NCBI GenBank assembly: GCA_903891475.1
Contig: CAITEP010000031.1
Span: 1-64,000, forward strand
Source: an uncultured Mucilaginibacter sp.
GTDB taxonomy: Bacteria > Bacteroidota > Bacteroidia > Sphingobacteriales > Sphingobacteriaceae
Length of the DNA: 64,000 nt
Direction of reading: 5' to 3'
A program made the position numbers and the translations under genes. Below, in pieces: positions 10,494 through 19,163 of the stretch. Every line of letters begins with the position of its first letter. Position 1 is the stretch's first letter. The notes below the pieces were generated by a model that ran no database searches, was not told where the DNA came from, and saw only the letters and a program-made list of their open reading frames with translations.

Positions 10494-12224
10494 TTATAAA
10501 GTTAATCCTGTACCCGTAGTAAAATAGTTATTTATAGTGACAGGTAACTTGCCACTTGGTTTTATTTGACCTGTGATAACTTTAACGGCTGATTGTTGAA
10601 TTTCATTTGATAATTGATAACCTAATAACAGGGTACTGCATTTTTCAATTCCAGGTAAATTTGCTATCGTATAAGCGTTAGCAAATACACTGATGACTGT
10701 ATTTTTATGTTTAGCAATTCGAGTAATAAAAGCGTTAACATCCGGCGAATAATCTAATTTACTGGCAGGTCGGGGTCTTGTGTCATTGATACTTACATAA
10801 ACTTGATCAAATTGTTTAAGAGTCTCGGTTAAGCTATCAAGTTTATTAGCTTGCATATTTTTATCAACTATAAATAAAGTGCTATTGGTGCACCTGTTTG
10901 AAAGTTGCTGTTGAAAAACGGTATTTTTAGAAACGCCAATACTTATCAAAGCTGTTTTTTGTTTAGAATTTAGTTGTAATGATTCCGCATCGCCTTTTAA
11001 TAAAGTAATGGCAGCATCGCTTAATTCCTGGACAAGGGTTTTGGCATCATCGCGGTTCAAGTCTTCAGTCAAATTATTTGTAACAACCTTCTGATATTGA
11101 TTTAGCCCTACCCAATATTTTGCTGATAATACCGATTTTACCCTGCGTTCAAATTCAGCCTTTGAAATTTTATCCTGCCTAACTACTTTGCGGATTAGTT
11201 TAACGGCTCTTTTAGAGTTTTCTGATAATTCAATAATATTGTTACCTGCTAAAAATGCCTTTACATCTGCCTCTCCATCTGGGAAGTATTTTTGAACTGC
11301 TTTCATTTCCATCGCGTCCGAAACTATTAAACCCTTAAACTGCAATGAATCTCTCAAAATACCGGTAACTATGGGTCGTGATAGGGTTGAAGGTTGGTTT
11401 TTGGTACTATCCATAACAGGTATATCCATATGTGCAATCATAACGCCACTAATACCAGCTTTAATTGCCTCCTTAAATGGGTATTCTTCTAAGGTATCGA
11501 GCCTGCGTAAAGAAAATGGAAGTAGCGGCAAATCAAGGTGAGAATCTACATTGGTATCACCGTGACCTGGAAAATGTTTGGCAGTTGTGAGAAGCCCACC
11601 GTTTTGCATCCCCTTTAAATAGGCAATCCCTTTTTTTGCTACATTGTATTTATTGTCGCCAAATGATCGATAATTTATAACCGGATTATTAGGGTTGTTA
11701 TTTACGTCCATATCGGGAGCGAAGTTCATTTGCATGCCCATTCTTTTAAAATCCCAGGCAATTTTTTGACCCATTTTATAAATGAGGGTATTGTCTTGAA
11801 TGGCACCCAAAGTCATCTGAAATGGGTATGAAATGGTAGAATCTAAACGCATTCCTAAACCCCATTCGGCATCCATGGCAATTAATAATGGCACTTTTGC
11901 TAGTTTTTGATACTTGTTTATTAAGTTAGCTTGCCTTACCGGGCCACCTTGAAAAAACACTATACCACCAATTTGTTCTTTTCTGATTACTTTGGCAATT
12001 GAGTCTTGAAAGGCTTCGCCTTGATTGGTATTGGCACGAATAAAAAATAACTGGGCAATTCTTTTTTTGCGGTTCATTTTTCTATAAACAGAATCGACCC
12101 AATTATTTTTATGGTTTAAAGATTGAATGAAATCGTCTGTTTGAGCTAAAGCGTTTAAAGTATATAAACTCAAAAAAGTTAGAAAAAGAAGGGTAGTTGA
12201 CTTTTTGAATACTTTCATCCTCAA
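10494..12224 (-). CDS. Glycoside hydrolase family 3 protein (NagZ-like beta-N-acetylhexosaminidase)
   Basis: Secreted GH3 enzyme, 576 aa, probably releasing beta-linked N-acetylglucosamine or related sugars in the periplasm. Signal peptide at residues 1-27 (ends ALAQ). The GH3 TIM-barrel covers about 45-375: IGGIVFFQGG, MDAEWGLGMRL, the diagnostic KHFPGHGDT at 216-224 with the NagZ-type loop histidine, and SDAMEM with likely nucleophile D303. A C-terminal alpha/beta domain (about 400-570) follows, ending in GQIKPSGKLPVTI. Many Bacteroidota relatives are near 1000 aa because a serine beta-lactamase-like domain follows; this one stops before it. Monocistronic by position, convergent with the PorP/SprF gene. 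The substrate is not certain. Confidence 0.85.
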   Translation of the reverse strand: MRMKVFKKSTTLLFLTFLSLYTLNALAQTDDFIQSLNHKNNWVDSVYRKMNRKKRIAQLFFIRANTNQGEAFQDSIAKVIRKEQIGGIVFFQGGPVRQANLINKYQKLAKVPLLIAMDAEWGLGMRLDSTISYPFQMTLGAIQDNTLIYKMGQKIAWDFKRMGMQMNFAPDMDVNNNPNNPVINYRSFGDNKYNVAKKGIAYLKGMQNGGLLTTAKHFPGHGDTNVDSHLDLPLLPFSLRRLDTLEEYPFKEAIKAGISGVMIAHMDIPVMDSTKNQPSTLSRPIVTGILRDSLQFKGLIVSDAMEMKAVQKYFPDGEADVKAFLAGNNIIELSENSKRAVKLIRKVVRQDKISKAEFERRVKSVLSAKYWVGLNQYQKVVTNNLTEDLNRDDAKTLVQELSDAAITLLKGDAESLQLNSKQKTALISIGVSKNTVFQQQLSNRCTNSTLFIVDKNMQANKLDSLTETLKQFDQVYVSINDTRPRPASKLDYSPDVNAFITRIAKHKNTVISVFANAYTIANLPGIEKCSTLLLGYQLSNEIQQSAVKVITGQIKPSGKLPVTINNYFTTGTGLTL

Positions 12225-12341
12225 ATTTAAGTTATATAGTTTGAATACTGTTTTTTAAGTAGCAAATTAGAAATATTTTACAATGCAGAATAAACCTTTT
12301 TAAATAATTGATATCTAACGATTACATTAAATAAAAAATAT

Positions 12342-13007
12342 ATGAAAAGAATTATTTTTTTAGGAATAGTAGTTTTGCTGGCGAATACAATTAATGCGCA
12401 AGATATAATAATAGTTCCGCATAGAGTTGTTAGGCGAAGTGTTGTAACCCGCAATCAAAGCAACGACTTTTATAAGGCTCGAGTTGGCTTAACCGCAGGT
12501 TTTAATATTTCGAACACTGTGAATGCTTATAATACTAATTTTAGTACAGCAGCAATAGGGGGCTTTAATGCCGGTTTAACTTTAGATCTGCCTATTTTAT
12601 ACCCACTTTCATTTGCACCAGAGGTGCTTTATTCGCAAAAGGGGTATGCAGCTTCTACCGATTATGGTAATTTTACTCAGCATAGTAATTATATTGATGT
12701 ACCGCTTTTAGCAAAATTTCGATTATCGCCAAGTTTTAGTTTTTTGATTGGGCCACAAATAAGCTTTCCGGTTTCAACCACAAACACATACGATGATGGT
12801 TTTCAAATAACTGAAGAAGATTACTATAACCAGTTTGATCAAAAAACCATATTAGACGGAGTTGTAGGTGTAAGTTTTGATTTAGGGCGAAACTTTGAAT
12901 TAAGGGCACGTTATACACTCAATTTAGAGCCTAATAATCAAAACAGTGATTTATATGGTGACTATAGGACGCAAGTATGGCAATTTGGTTTAGGGGTTAA
13001 ATTCTAA
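12342..13007 (+). CDS. Outer membrane beta-barrel protein (PorT-like fold)
   Basis: A 221 aa exported protein of the small eight-stranded barrel type (outer membrane protein beta-barrel domain, OMP_b-brl_2-like). Signal peptide at residues 1-19 (ends NAQ). The mature part has the usual series: KARVGLTAGFNIS, GGFNAGLTLDLP, LSFAPEVLYSQKGY, YIDVPLLAKF, FLIGPQIS, FELRARYTLNL, and a terminal VWQFGLGVKF with C-terminal Phe, a typical barrel-insertion signal. Similar proteins are numerous in this phylum and their roles are mostly unknown, so no symbol is given. It stands alone, divergent from the GH3 gene, and is followed by a 12-bp-stem hairpin at 13121. Confidence 0.8.
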   Translation: MKRIIFLGIVVLLANTINAQDIIIVPHRVVRRSVVTRNQSNDFYKARVGLTAGFNISNTVNAYNTNFSTAAIGGFNAGLTLDLPILYPLSFAPEVLYSQKGYAASTDYGNFTQHSNYIDVPLLAKFRLSPSFSFLIGPQISFPVSTTNTYDDGFQITEEDYYNQFDQKTILDGVVGVSFDLGRNFELRARYTLNLEPNNQNSDLYGDYRTQVWQFGLGVKF

Positions 13008-13120
13008 TAAGTGCAACTATTTAAGCTTTTAATTTGAACTTGATAGGTAATTATTGGTTTTAAAATAATTTAATAAAAAGCTTGGTTGATATTTTTGAGG
13101 AGCTTAGTTTGATTGAATTT

Positions 13121-13157
13121 TATCCATCACTTTTTTAAGTGATGGATATCATTTTTA
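13121..13157 (+). terminator. 12-bp perfect hairpin downstream of the barrel gene
   Basis: TATCCATCACTT at 13121-13132 pairs with AAGTGATGGATA at 13137-13148 around a TTTT loop; five T residues follow at 13152-13156. It is a likely intrinsic terminator 113 bp after the barrel stop codon, and also lies 62 bp before the universal stress gene. The T run is not directly against the stem, so termination is likely rather than certain. Confidence 0.5.
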
Positions 13158-13209
13158 AACTGCCGGTTTGCTAGCAATTTTATGGTGAATCAATTTAATT
13201 TTCAAAGCC

Positions 13210-14088
13210 ATGAAAACAATTGCCGTACTTACCGATTTTTCTGAACGGTCAGCCCATGCCGCTAAATTCGCTCTTTTAATTGCCCAAAAAATAAGGGCGA
13301 ATGTTTTATTATATAACTCCTTTCAAATACCCGAACTGGTAGGCATAGGTCGGCATCGTGGCAATCATGATTACAGTGAATTTAAAAATAAAAGCAAGTC
13401 TAATCTGCGCGCTTTAAGCCAAGAGCTACGTGATTACTTTAAAGAAACGGTGCATCAGCCTTCATTTACTCCCATGATTGATTTTCAATGCGAAGAAGGT
13501 GTGGTAGCAAATGCGGTTGCCGAACTGGAAGAAAACGAAGATATAGTTTTGCTGGTAATAGGTACACATGGTACTGATAATGAGCAAGCTTTTTTAATGG
13601 GTAATAATTGCTTACAAATAATTGACTCGGCCAACACACCATTGCTCATAGTACCCGAAAATACATTATTAAAGCCAGTTGAGAAATTTGTTTTGGCTAC
13701 CGATGCCTCAATGAGTGATATTGATTATGTAGTTTCCCTATCGGGCTTGGCAAAGTATTTTTTGGCAGAAGTATCAGTTATAAATATTATAGATGATTTT
13801 AGTATAAATGAGCACAAAGAATTGAATGAGCATAAATTTAAGCAAGCAATTGTTGAAAATATGATTAACCAGAATATACAATATAAAAGTGTAACCAGTT
13901 ACGATATTAAGGGAGGATTTGATTGGATAATGGCGAATATTAATTTGGATGTAATGGCTATGATACACCGTAAAAGCAGCCAATACGATTATTTTTTAAA
14001 ATCGAGCCTTACCAAAAATATGGCCAATAGTACAGATATCCCTTTATTGGTTTTTCCATATCCGGTTGAAAGATTACCCAAATTTTAA
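13210..14088 (+). CDS. Tandem universal stress protein (two UspA domains)
   Basis: A 292 aa cytoplasmic protein with two UspA-fold domains: residues about 1-150 (starts MKTIAVLTDFSERSAHAAKFAL, ends NTPLLIVPENT) and about 155-285 (starts EKFVLATDASMSDIDYV, ends DIPLLVFPYP). Universal stress proteins help cells survive starvation and stress; some bind ATP through a GxxGx(9)G(S/T) motif. The first domain has GTHGTDNEQAFLMGNN, which keeps the first part but not the final GS; the second domain has no such motif. An ATP-independent type is therefore more likely. It stands alone and is followed by a strong bidirectional terminator. Confidence 0.85.
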   Translation: MKTIAVLTDFSERSAHAAKFALLIAQKIRANVLLYNSFQIPELVGIGRHRGNHDYSEFKNKSKSNLRALSQELRDYFKETVHQPSFTPMIDFQCEEGVVANAVAELEENEDIVLLVIGTHGTDNEQAFLMGNNCLQIIDSANTPLLIVPENTLLKPVEKFVLATDASMSDIDYVVSLSGLAKYFLAEVSVINIIDDFSINEHKELNEHKFKQAIVENMINQNIQYKSVTSYDIKGGFDWIMANINLDVMAMIHRKSSQYDYFLKSSLTKNMANSTDIPLLVFPYPVERLPKF

Positions 14089-14124
14089 GTAATCTAATTT
14101 TGCCAGCTAAATTTCTATAATTAA

Positions 14125-14167
14125 CGAAAAAAAAAACCACCCTAAAAATTTAGGATGGTTTTTTTAT
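14125..14167. terminator. Bidirectional intrinsic terminator
   Basis: A hairpin with arms about 14135-14145 and 14150-14160 (ACCACCCTAAA against TTTAGGATGGT, one C-A mismatch) is flanked by an A run upstream and a T run downstream. It serves the universal stress gene on the plus strand and the TonB receptor on the minus strand, which converge here. Confidence 0.8.
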
Positions 14168-14181
14168 TGAGTGTTTTACTT

Positions 14182-17082
14182 TTAGAAAGTAAATTTCAAT
14201 TTAGTGAACAATCTTCTTCCATTAAAGCCCATTTGCACAGCGTCAAAAGGACCTCCTGAGTTGCCATCACCGAAAGAACTTGAACCACTGTAAGGATCGA
14301 CAGAGCCTTTAACAACAGCTTCATCAGGATGTACATTGAATATATTGTCGATACCTAAATACCATGATAATTTTTTGCTGAATTTAATAGTCGCGTAAAT
14401 ATCTGTAGTTACTTTAGGATTGAAAACAAAAATTTCAGGTACAACTGTTTTTCCAGTTGGGTCGCTATCTAATGTTACATATGGAAAGAAGGGATCTGCT
14501 GCATTTGATGGCGCGCTGGCTTCACCATATCCTAATTCTTTAACAGTACCAAAATAGGTAAAGCGTGTTCCTACGGAAAATTTATTAATGCCATATTCAA
14601 AGCTAAGATTAAACTTAGCGGTTGGAGCCGCATATTTCAAATAATATTGTTCCCTGTCTGAAAAGAATGTGGCACTATCATAAGCGGAACCTTTAAATGC
14701 TGAAGGCACTGTTATTTTATCAATGTCAATACCTTGTAGATTGCCGGCAAAAGTTATATTAAAATGTTGGTTATTCCAGTGTTTCTTATAGTCAACAACC
14801 ACATCAAGACCTCTATTTGTGGTGTTTACTGCATTGGTAAAGAAAGCTGCTTCTGATATTTTTTGTGAATTTAAAAGGTTATTTATAGTTCCGGGAGTAT
14901 TAGGGTCGCCAAAGGCGGCATCACCCTCGCTATAATTACCAGAGTAAACCACTCTATTTTTAATAGCTATTTGGTAAGCGTCAACAGTAACTGTTAAATT
15001 AGTAGCTGGCTGCCATGTAAAGCCTAGGCTATAATTTGTTGATGTTTCAGGCGTAAGGCTTGGTATACCTGCAGCTTTTGCAATGTTTGAATAATTTGGT
15101 ACTGTTTTTTGGAATACAAGCTGACCGCCTGATACAATTGTGTTTGTATTGCTAAAGTTTTGTTGCTGTAAGCTAGGTGCCCTGAAACCAGTACTAATTG
15201 AACCACGTAAGTTAAAGTTATCAGTAACTTTGTAACGTGTTGCAAACTTTTCAGTACCAACAAATCCAAAATCATTGTAATTTTCAAAGCGTTCGGCCAA
15301 ATCAATTAACCAAAACTTTGTAATATCTAAAGTCAATTCTGTATATACGCCTATTGAACCGCGATCGGCAATGTGCGCATCACTTGGCTGGTATCCTGGA
15401 TAACCTTCTGATCCTGAAACTTTTGATACGCCACCAGGTAATAAAGCTCCACCATTGATATATGAATTTGGTTCACCTGCGTAAATTTCATAGCGCTCAT
15501 ATCGAGCTTCCGCGCCAAATGATAATTGCAGACCTTGCGCAACAGACTTAAATGATTTTGTTATATCTAAGTTGGTAGTGTTTTGTAAATAGTTAAAGCC
15601 GCCATCATCAAACCGTGTTTGAATTGGTTGTCCGGCAACATAAGGTAAAGACCCATTAAAGGTATTTTGACCGAAGTAATGAAAATCATTTCTACCGGTA
15701 TTGTTACTAATATTCCAACTCCAACCACTTCCCGGTTCTCCCTTAAAGCCAACAGCAGCAGAAAGGTCTTTCATATACACATCTTCTTGTGGGTTATAGT
15801 AAACATTGTCGGCATTGTAAGGCGCACCATCTGGGGCATCTATCTGCATAATTCCGGGAACGAAAATCAAATTACCTGTTATTGGATCAGTTGGGAATTT
15901 TCCTGGGTTTGCACGTAACGTTTGACCATTTACTCCGTAATTCCAACTTCTAGTCCATGCGTAAACATTTGAGTGCTTATAATTAAAACCACCAAATGAA
16001 AAGAATTTTGTAGTGGTACCTTTAATAGGTATTTCCAAATTAAACATACTACCAATCGCGTCGACAGAACCATCACCAAATGCCCTGCGTTCACGGCTTA
16101 TTGCTAAATCAGGAGCTTCTCTTAATGTTTTACCTGAATTTACATAATTCAATCCAACGTTTAAAAATCCACCATTTTCTCCAACGTTTATACCATAGTT
16201 GGCACCAAAATTAAATGTTTGTCCATCTAATTGCTTTCCGGTATAATATGCCTTTGGATCTGAGTAGTTGAGTGTGTTGTATTTATGATCATCATAAGCA
16301 CTAAAACCAGCGTCAATATTTAATTGTTTAACATCTTTTTTCAGAACTATGTTTATAACGCCTGCAATAGCATCTGATCCATATTGTGCGGATGCCCCAT
16401 CGCGTAAAATTTCAACGTGATCGATAGCTGCTTCAGGTATAGCGTTTAAATCGGTACCACTTTGTCCTCTTCCACGAGACGACTCTCCCGGATCTACATA
16501 GGCAGACATGTGGCGGCGGACGCCATTTACCAGTACCAAGGTTTGGTCAAATCCTAAACCACGTAAACTCGCAAAATCAATCGCATCGGCACCGTCTGAA
16601 CCTGATTGTTTGTTGTAGTTAAATGAGGGAACACTTTGGTTCAATTGGCTCATTAAATCAGGTTTTGCAGTACTGTTATTTAAAGTGTTGATATTGATAA
16701 CATCAACCGGCACTGCCGATTCAAGTTTAGAGCGGGCGCCACCACGGCTACCAACCACTACCACTTCGTTGAGCGATTCGGCCGACACTTCAAGTGTAAT
16801 ATTTATTTCTTTTGTTTCACCATCGGCAAGGGTAACATCGATGGTTTTTTTTGTTAAACCCAGTGCCGAATAAGTTACCTTGAAAGTGCCCGCTTTTAGG
16901 GTAAGGGTATACTTGCCATCAATATTAGTTGATGTGCCTTTACCAATAGGGGTGGCTATCACATTGGCCGCAAATACAGGGCCACTGGCACTGGTAACGG
17001 TGCCCGTTATTTTTTGGGCAAATATAGGGGAGATGGATGTAAGAAACGCCCCTATTAAAATTAAACGTAAACGTAAATTCAT
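14182..17082 (-). CDS. TonB-dependent receptor with carboxypeptidase-regulatory-like domain
   Basis: A 966 aa outer-membrane active transporter. Signal peptide at residues 1-22 (ends IFAQ). A CarboxypepD_reg-like domain at about 24-100 opens KITGTVTSASGPVFAANVIA. The plug follows (about 118-255), with the conserved EILRDGASAQYGSDAIAGV. The rest is a 22-stranded barrel ending RRLFTKLKFTF with terminal Phe. No SusD-like lipoprotein gene is next to it, so it is not a typical SusC/SusD polysaccharide system; an iron-chelate or other small ligand is possible, but the ligand cannot be read. Energy would come from an ExbB/ExbD/TonB complex such as the one at 54.8-57.7 kb. A distinctive loop cluster (SGSSSFGDGNSGGPFD) lies near the C-terminus. 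It is transcribed alone. Confidence 0.92.
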   Translation of the reverse strand: MNLRLRLILIGAFLTSISPIFAQKITGTVTSASGPVFAANVIATPIGKGTSTNIDGKYTLTLKAGTFKVTYSALGLTKKTIDVTLADGETKEINITLEVSAESLNEVVVVGSRGGARSKLESAVPVDVININTLNNSTAKPDLMSQLNQSVPSFNYNKQSGSDGADAIDFASLRGLGFDQTLVLVNGVRRHMSAYVDPGESSRGRGQSGTDLNAIPEAAIDHVEILRDGASAQYGSDAIAGVINIVLKKDVKQLNIDAGFSAYDDHKYNTLNYSDPKAYYTGKQLDGQTFNFGANYGINVGENGGFLNVGLNYVNSGKTLREAPDLAISRERRAFGDGSVDAIGSMFNLEIPIKGTTTKFFSFGGFNYKHSNVYAWTRSWNYGVNGQTLRANPGKFPTDPITGNLIFVPGIMQIDAPDGAPYNADNVYYNPQEDVYMKDLSAAVGFKGEPGSGWSWNISNNTGRNDFHYFGQNTFNGSLPYVAGQPIQTRFDDGGFNYLQNTTNLDITKSFKSVAQGLQLSFGAEARYERYEIYAGEPNSYINGGALLPGGVSKVSGSEGYPGYQPSDAHIADRGSIGVYTELTLDITKFWLIDLAERFENYNDFGFVGTEKFATRYKVTDNFNLRGSISTGFRAPSLQQQNFSNTNTIVSGGQLVFQKTVPNYSNIAKAAGIPSLTPETSTNYSLGFTWQPATNLTVTVDAYQIAIKNRVVYSGNYSEGDAAFGDPNTPGTINNLLNSQKISEAAFFTNAVNTTNRGLDVVVDYKKHWNNQHFNITFAGNLQGIDIDKITVPSAFKGSAYDSATFFSDREQYYLKYAAPTAKFNLSFEYGINKFSVGTRFTYFGTVKELGYGEASAPSNAADPFFPYVTLDSDPTGKTVVPEIFVFNPKVTTDIYATIKFSKKLSWYLGIDNIFNVHPDEAVVKGSVDPYSGSSSFGDGNSGGPFDAVQMGFNGRRLFTKLKFTF

Positions 17083-17464
17083 AATTTTTTGATCAGTTAA
17101 TGTATAGTTTTTGTTAATAAATGTTTAAAGTTATAAAAATACTAATACAGTAGCATATTTTTTACAAAAAAAATGGCTAGTTGATGTGATTTTTATAAAA
17201 AAACGGTGATTTGCACAAAAGTAACGGATGAAACGTGATTTTTTACGACAAAAAATTTTCCCACTGCATAAAAATTATTGCGAATTGACGATATTATGGT
17301 ACTAAAAATACAAAATTTGTTTTTTACTGATTTAAGAAGCGGTAATTTTATTTAATTATTCTTTTTTCTAGAATTATTTTATTGTGTAAACTCAGATTTT
17401 ATTTACAGATTCGGAAATATGGCGTTGAAAGACCAAATTACAATTTTGATTATTTTAGACTGTT
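17083..17464. other. Intergenic region, 382 bp
   Basis: AT-rich spacer between the start of the TonB receptor gene and the end of the S10 peptidase gene, both on the minus strand. A TAnnTTTG-type box (minus strand, 17216-17223) could serve the receptor, but the nearest TTTG is 25 bp further, longer than usual. No ORF, RNA gene or strong hairpin was seen. Confidence 0.5.
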
Positions 17465-19003
17465 TTAATACTTCGCCGGACTACCCGGTTTTGGTATTGA
17501 TTCGGCAATAAACTTTCGCAAGTTTTCGGTTGCTACAGTAAGGTCATCTTTTCGCAAATACATCATATGTCCGCTTTTATAGCCTTCCCATTTTAAGCGA
17601 TCTTTTAACCTACCGCTAGGGTCTAATTGCCATAAGCTATATTTCGCATTAAAATAATCGCAAGCACCATCATAATAGCCCGATTGTATGAGTAAGTGGA
17701 GGTAAGGGTTTTGAGCAATTGCTTGTCTAAGGTTTTCGCCAGTATGGTTGTTTTTATCGTCCCAAGGCCATACGTTTCCGAACATATTGTATTTGAGGTC
17801 GGTTTTATAACTTAAATCGTTTCGTAAATAAATATTTATGGCAGGGGTAAAAGCATGTAACCATGAAGTAAGTTCGGCGTTATAATCCGGGCTTTCTCCA
17901 CCAGCTTGGCGATCAATACCTTTATACCTCGAATCCAGTCGGCCAATGGTGAACCCTTTATCACGAAGTAAATCTTTCCAAAACAAATCGTACGATACAT
18001 CTAAGTTGTTTTGAAGTATTAATTTTTCAGATAAACCGCAATACTTAGCCATTTTAGCAGCTATTTGGTGTTTAAGATCGTCGCTTATAAAACCTCCTTT
18101 TGAGAAAGCCGGTATAAGTTGGTTGATGGTAAAATCCTCCACCTCGGGTAAAAAATCAACCAAATCTTTTTGCTGAAATTCAGAACTTAACATTCCATGA
18201 TACCATGCGGCTGCGGCAAAATACGGCAGCTTCAATGCCGCTTGAACAGGGCCGCTACGCTCAATACCTAAATCAGTTGGTGAAACCAATATTACGCCGT
18301 TTAAATACATCCATTGGTTGTTTTGCAGCTCAAGGGCTAAGCCCGAGGCACGTGTAGTGCCATAACTTTCGCCAATTAAAAATTTGGGCGATGCCCAACG
18401 GTTTTTGCGTGTAACGAAGGTATTAATCCATTCGGCAAGGTATTTAATATCCTCATTTACACCAAAAAAGGCAGAGCCAGGTGTTTCTTTGTTTACAATG
18501 CGCGAGTAGCCTGTATTTACAGGGTCGATGTAAACAATATCTGCAACATCCAAAATCGAGTTTTTATTTTCTGTAACGCCATAGGGTTGTACCGGGTAGC
18601 CTTCATTATCAATATTTAACAGGCGGGGACCGGTATAGCCCAACTCCATCCAAACGGAGGGGGTGCCGGGGCCTCCGTTAAAGGAGATTACAAGCGGACG
18701 GGTAGTCTTATCCAAAATATCGTCGCGTTCATAATAGGTATAAAATACACCTGCAATTGGTCGGCCTTCCTCGTCCCAAATAGGCATAGTGCCGGCGGTT
18801 GCTGTATAAGGTATTAATTTCCCTTTTATGGTAACCTGATGCTTCGTAATAATTGCTGAATCTACCGATAATACCCTACTCTTGGTAACTGGTTGATTGT
18901 TTTTTGTAGTGGTTGAACCTTGTTGCCCGTAGGTATTGTTTACAAATATTAAAACAAAAACAGTTAAAAGGAAATAGTTGAAGGGCGTATAAAATTTTAC
19001 CAT
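17465..19003 (-). CDS. Secreted S10 family serine carboxypeptidase-like protein
   Basis: A 512 aa exported alpha/beta-hydrolase of peptidase family S10. Signal peptide at residues 1-26 (ends TYGQ). Family motifs in order: PLVISFNGGPGTPSVWMELG (oxyanion-hole region, about 103-122), the nucleophile elbow GESYGTTRASGLALEL with Ser213, the acid in YYDGACDYFNAKYSL (Asp445), and the histidine in GYKSGHMMYLRKD (His479). All three triad positions are present. S10 enzymes remove C-terminal residues from peptides at acid pH; bacterial members are poorly studied, so the substrate is inferred only as peptides in the periplasm or outside. It stands alone, divergent from the phosphoesterase lipoprotein gene. 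Confidence 0.87.
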   Translation of the reverse strand: MVKFYTPFNYFLLTVFVLIFVNNTYGQQGSTTTKNNQPVTKSRVLSVDSAIITKHQVTIKGKLIPYTATAGTMPIWDEEGRPIAGVFYTYYERDDILDKTTRPLVISFNGGPGTPSVWMELGYTGPRLLNIDNEGYPVQPYGVTENKNSILDVADIVYIDPVNTGYSRIVNKETPGSAFFGVNEDIKYLAEWINTFVTRKNRWASPKFLIGESYGTTRASGLALELQNNQWMYLNGVILVSPTDLGIERSGPVQAALKLPYFAAAAWYHGMLSSEFQQKDLVDFLPEVEDFTINQLIPAFSKGGFISDDLKHQIAAKMAKYCGLSEKLILQNNLDVSYDLFWKDLLRDKGFTIGRLDSRYKGIDRQAGGESPDYNAELTSWLHAFTPAINIYLRNDLSYKTDLKYNMFGNVWPWDDKNNHTGENLRQAIAQNPYLHLLIQSGYYDGACDYFNAKYSLWQLDPSGRLKDRLKWEGYKSGHMMYLRKDDLTVATENLRKFIAESIPKPGSPAKY

Positions 19004-19163
19004 GGTTTAAATTATAACAATAATGCTAAAGCTATAAAATTTAATGGTAATAAATCATCAATAAAATAAATTTTACCCCTGCTTTTTTGGTTTAAAATTT
19101 AATGGCAAGTAATTATATAAGTTACATTGCTGGCTTATATTAGCGTTTGATAAAATTACTATT

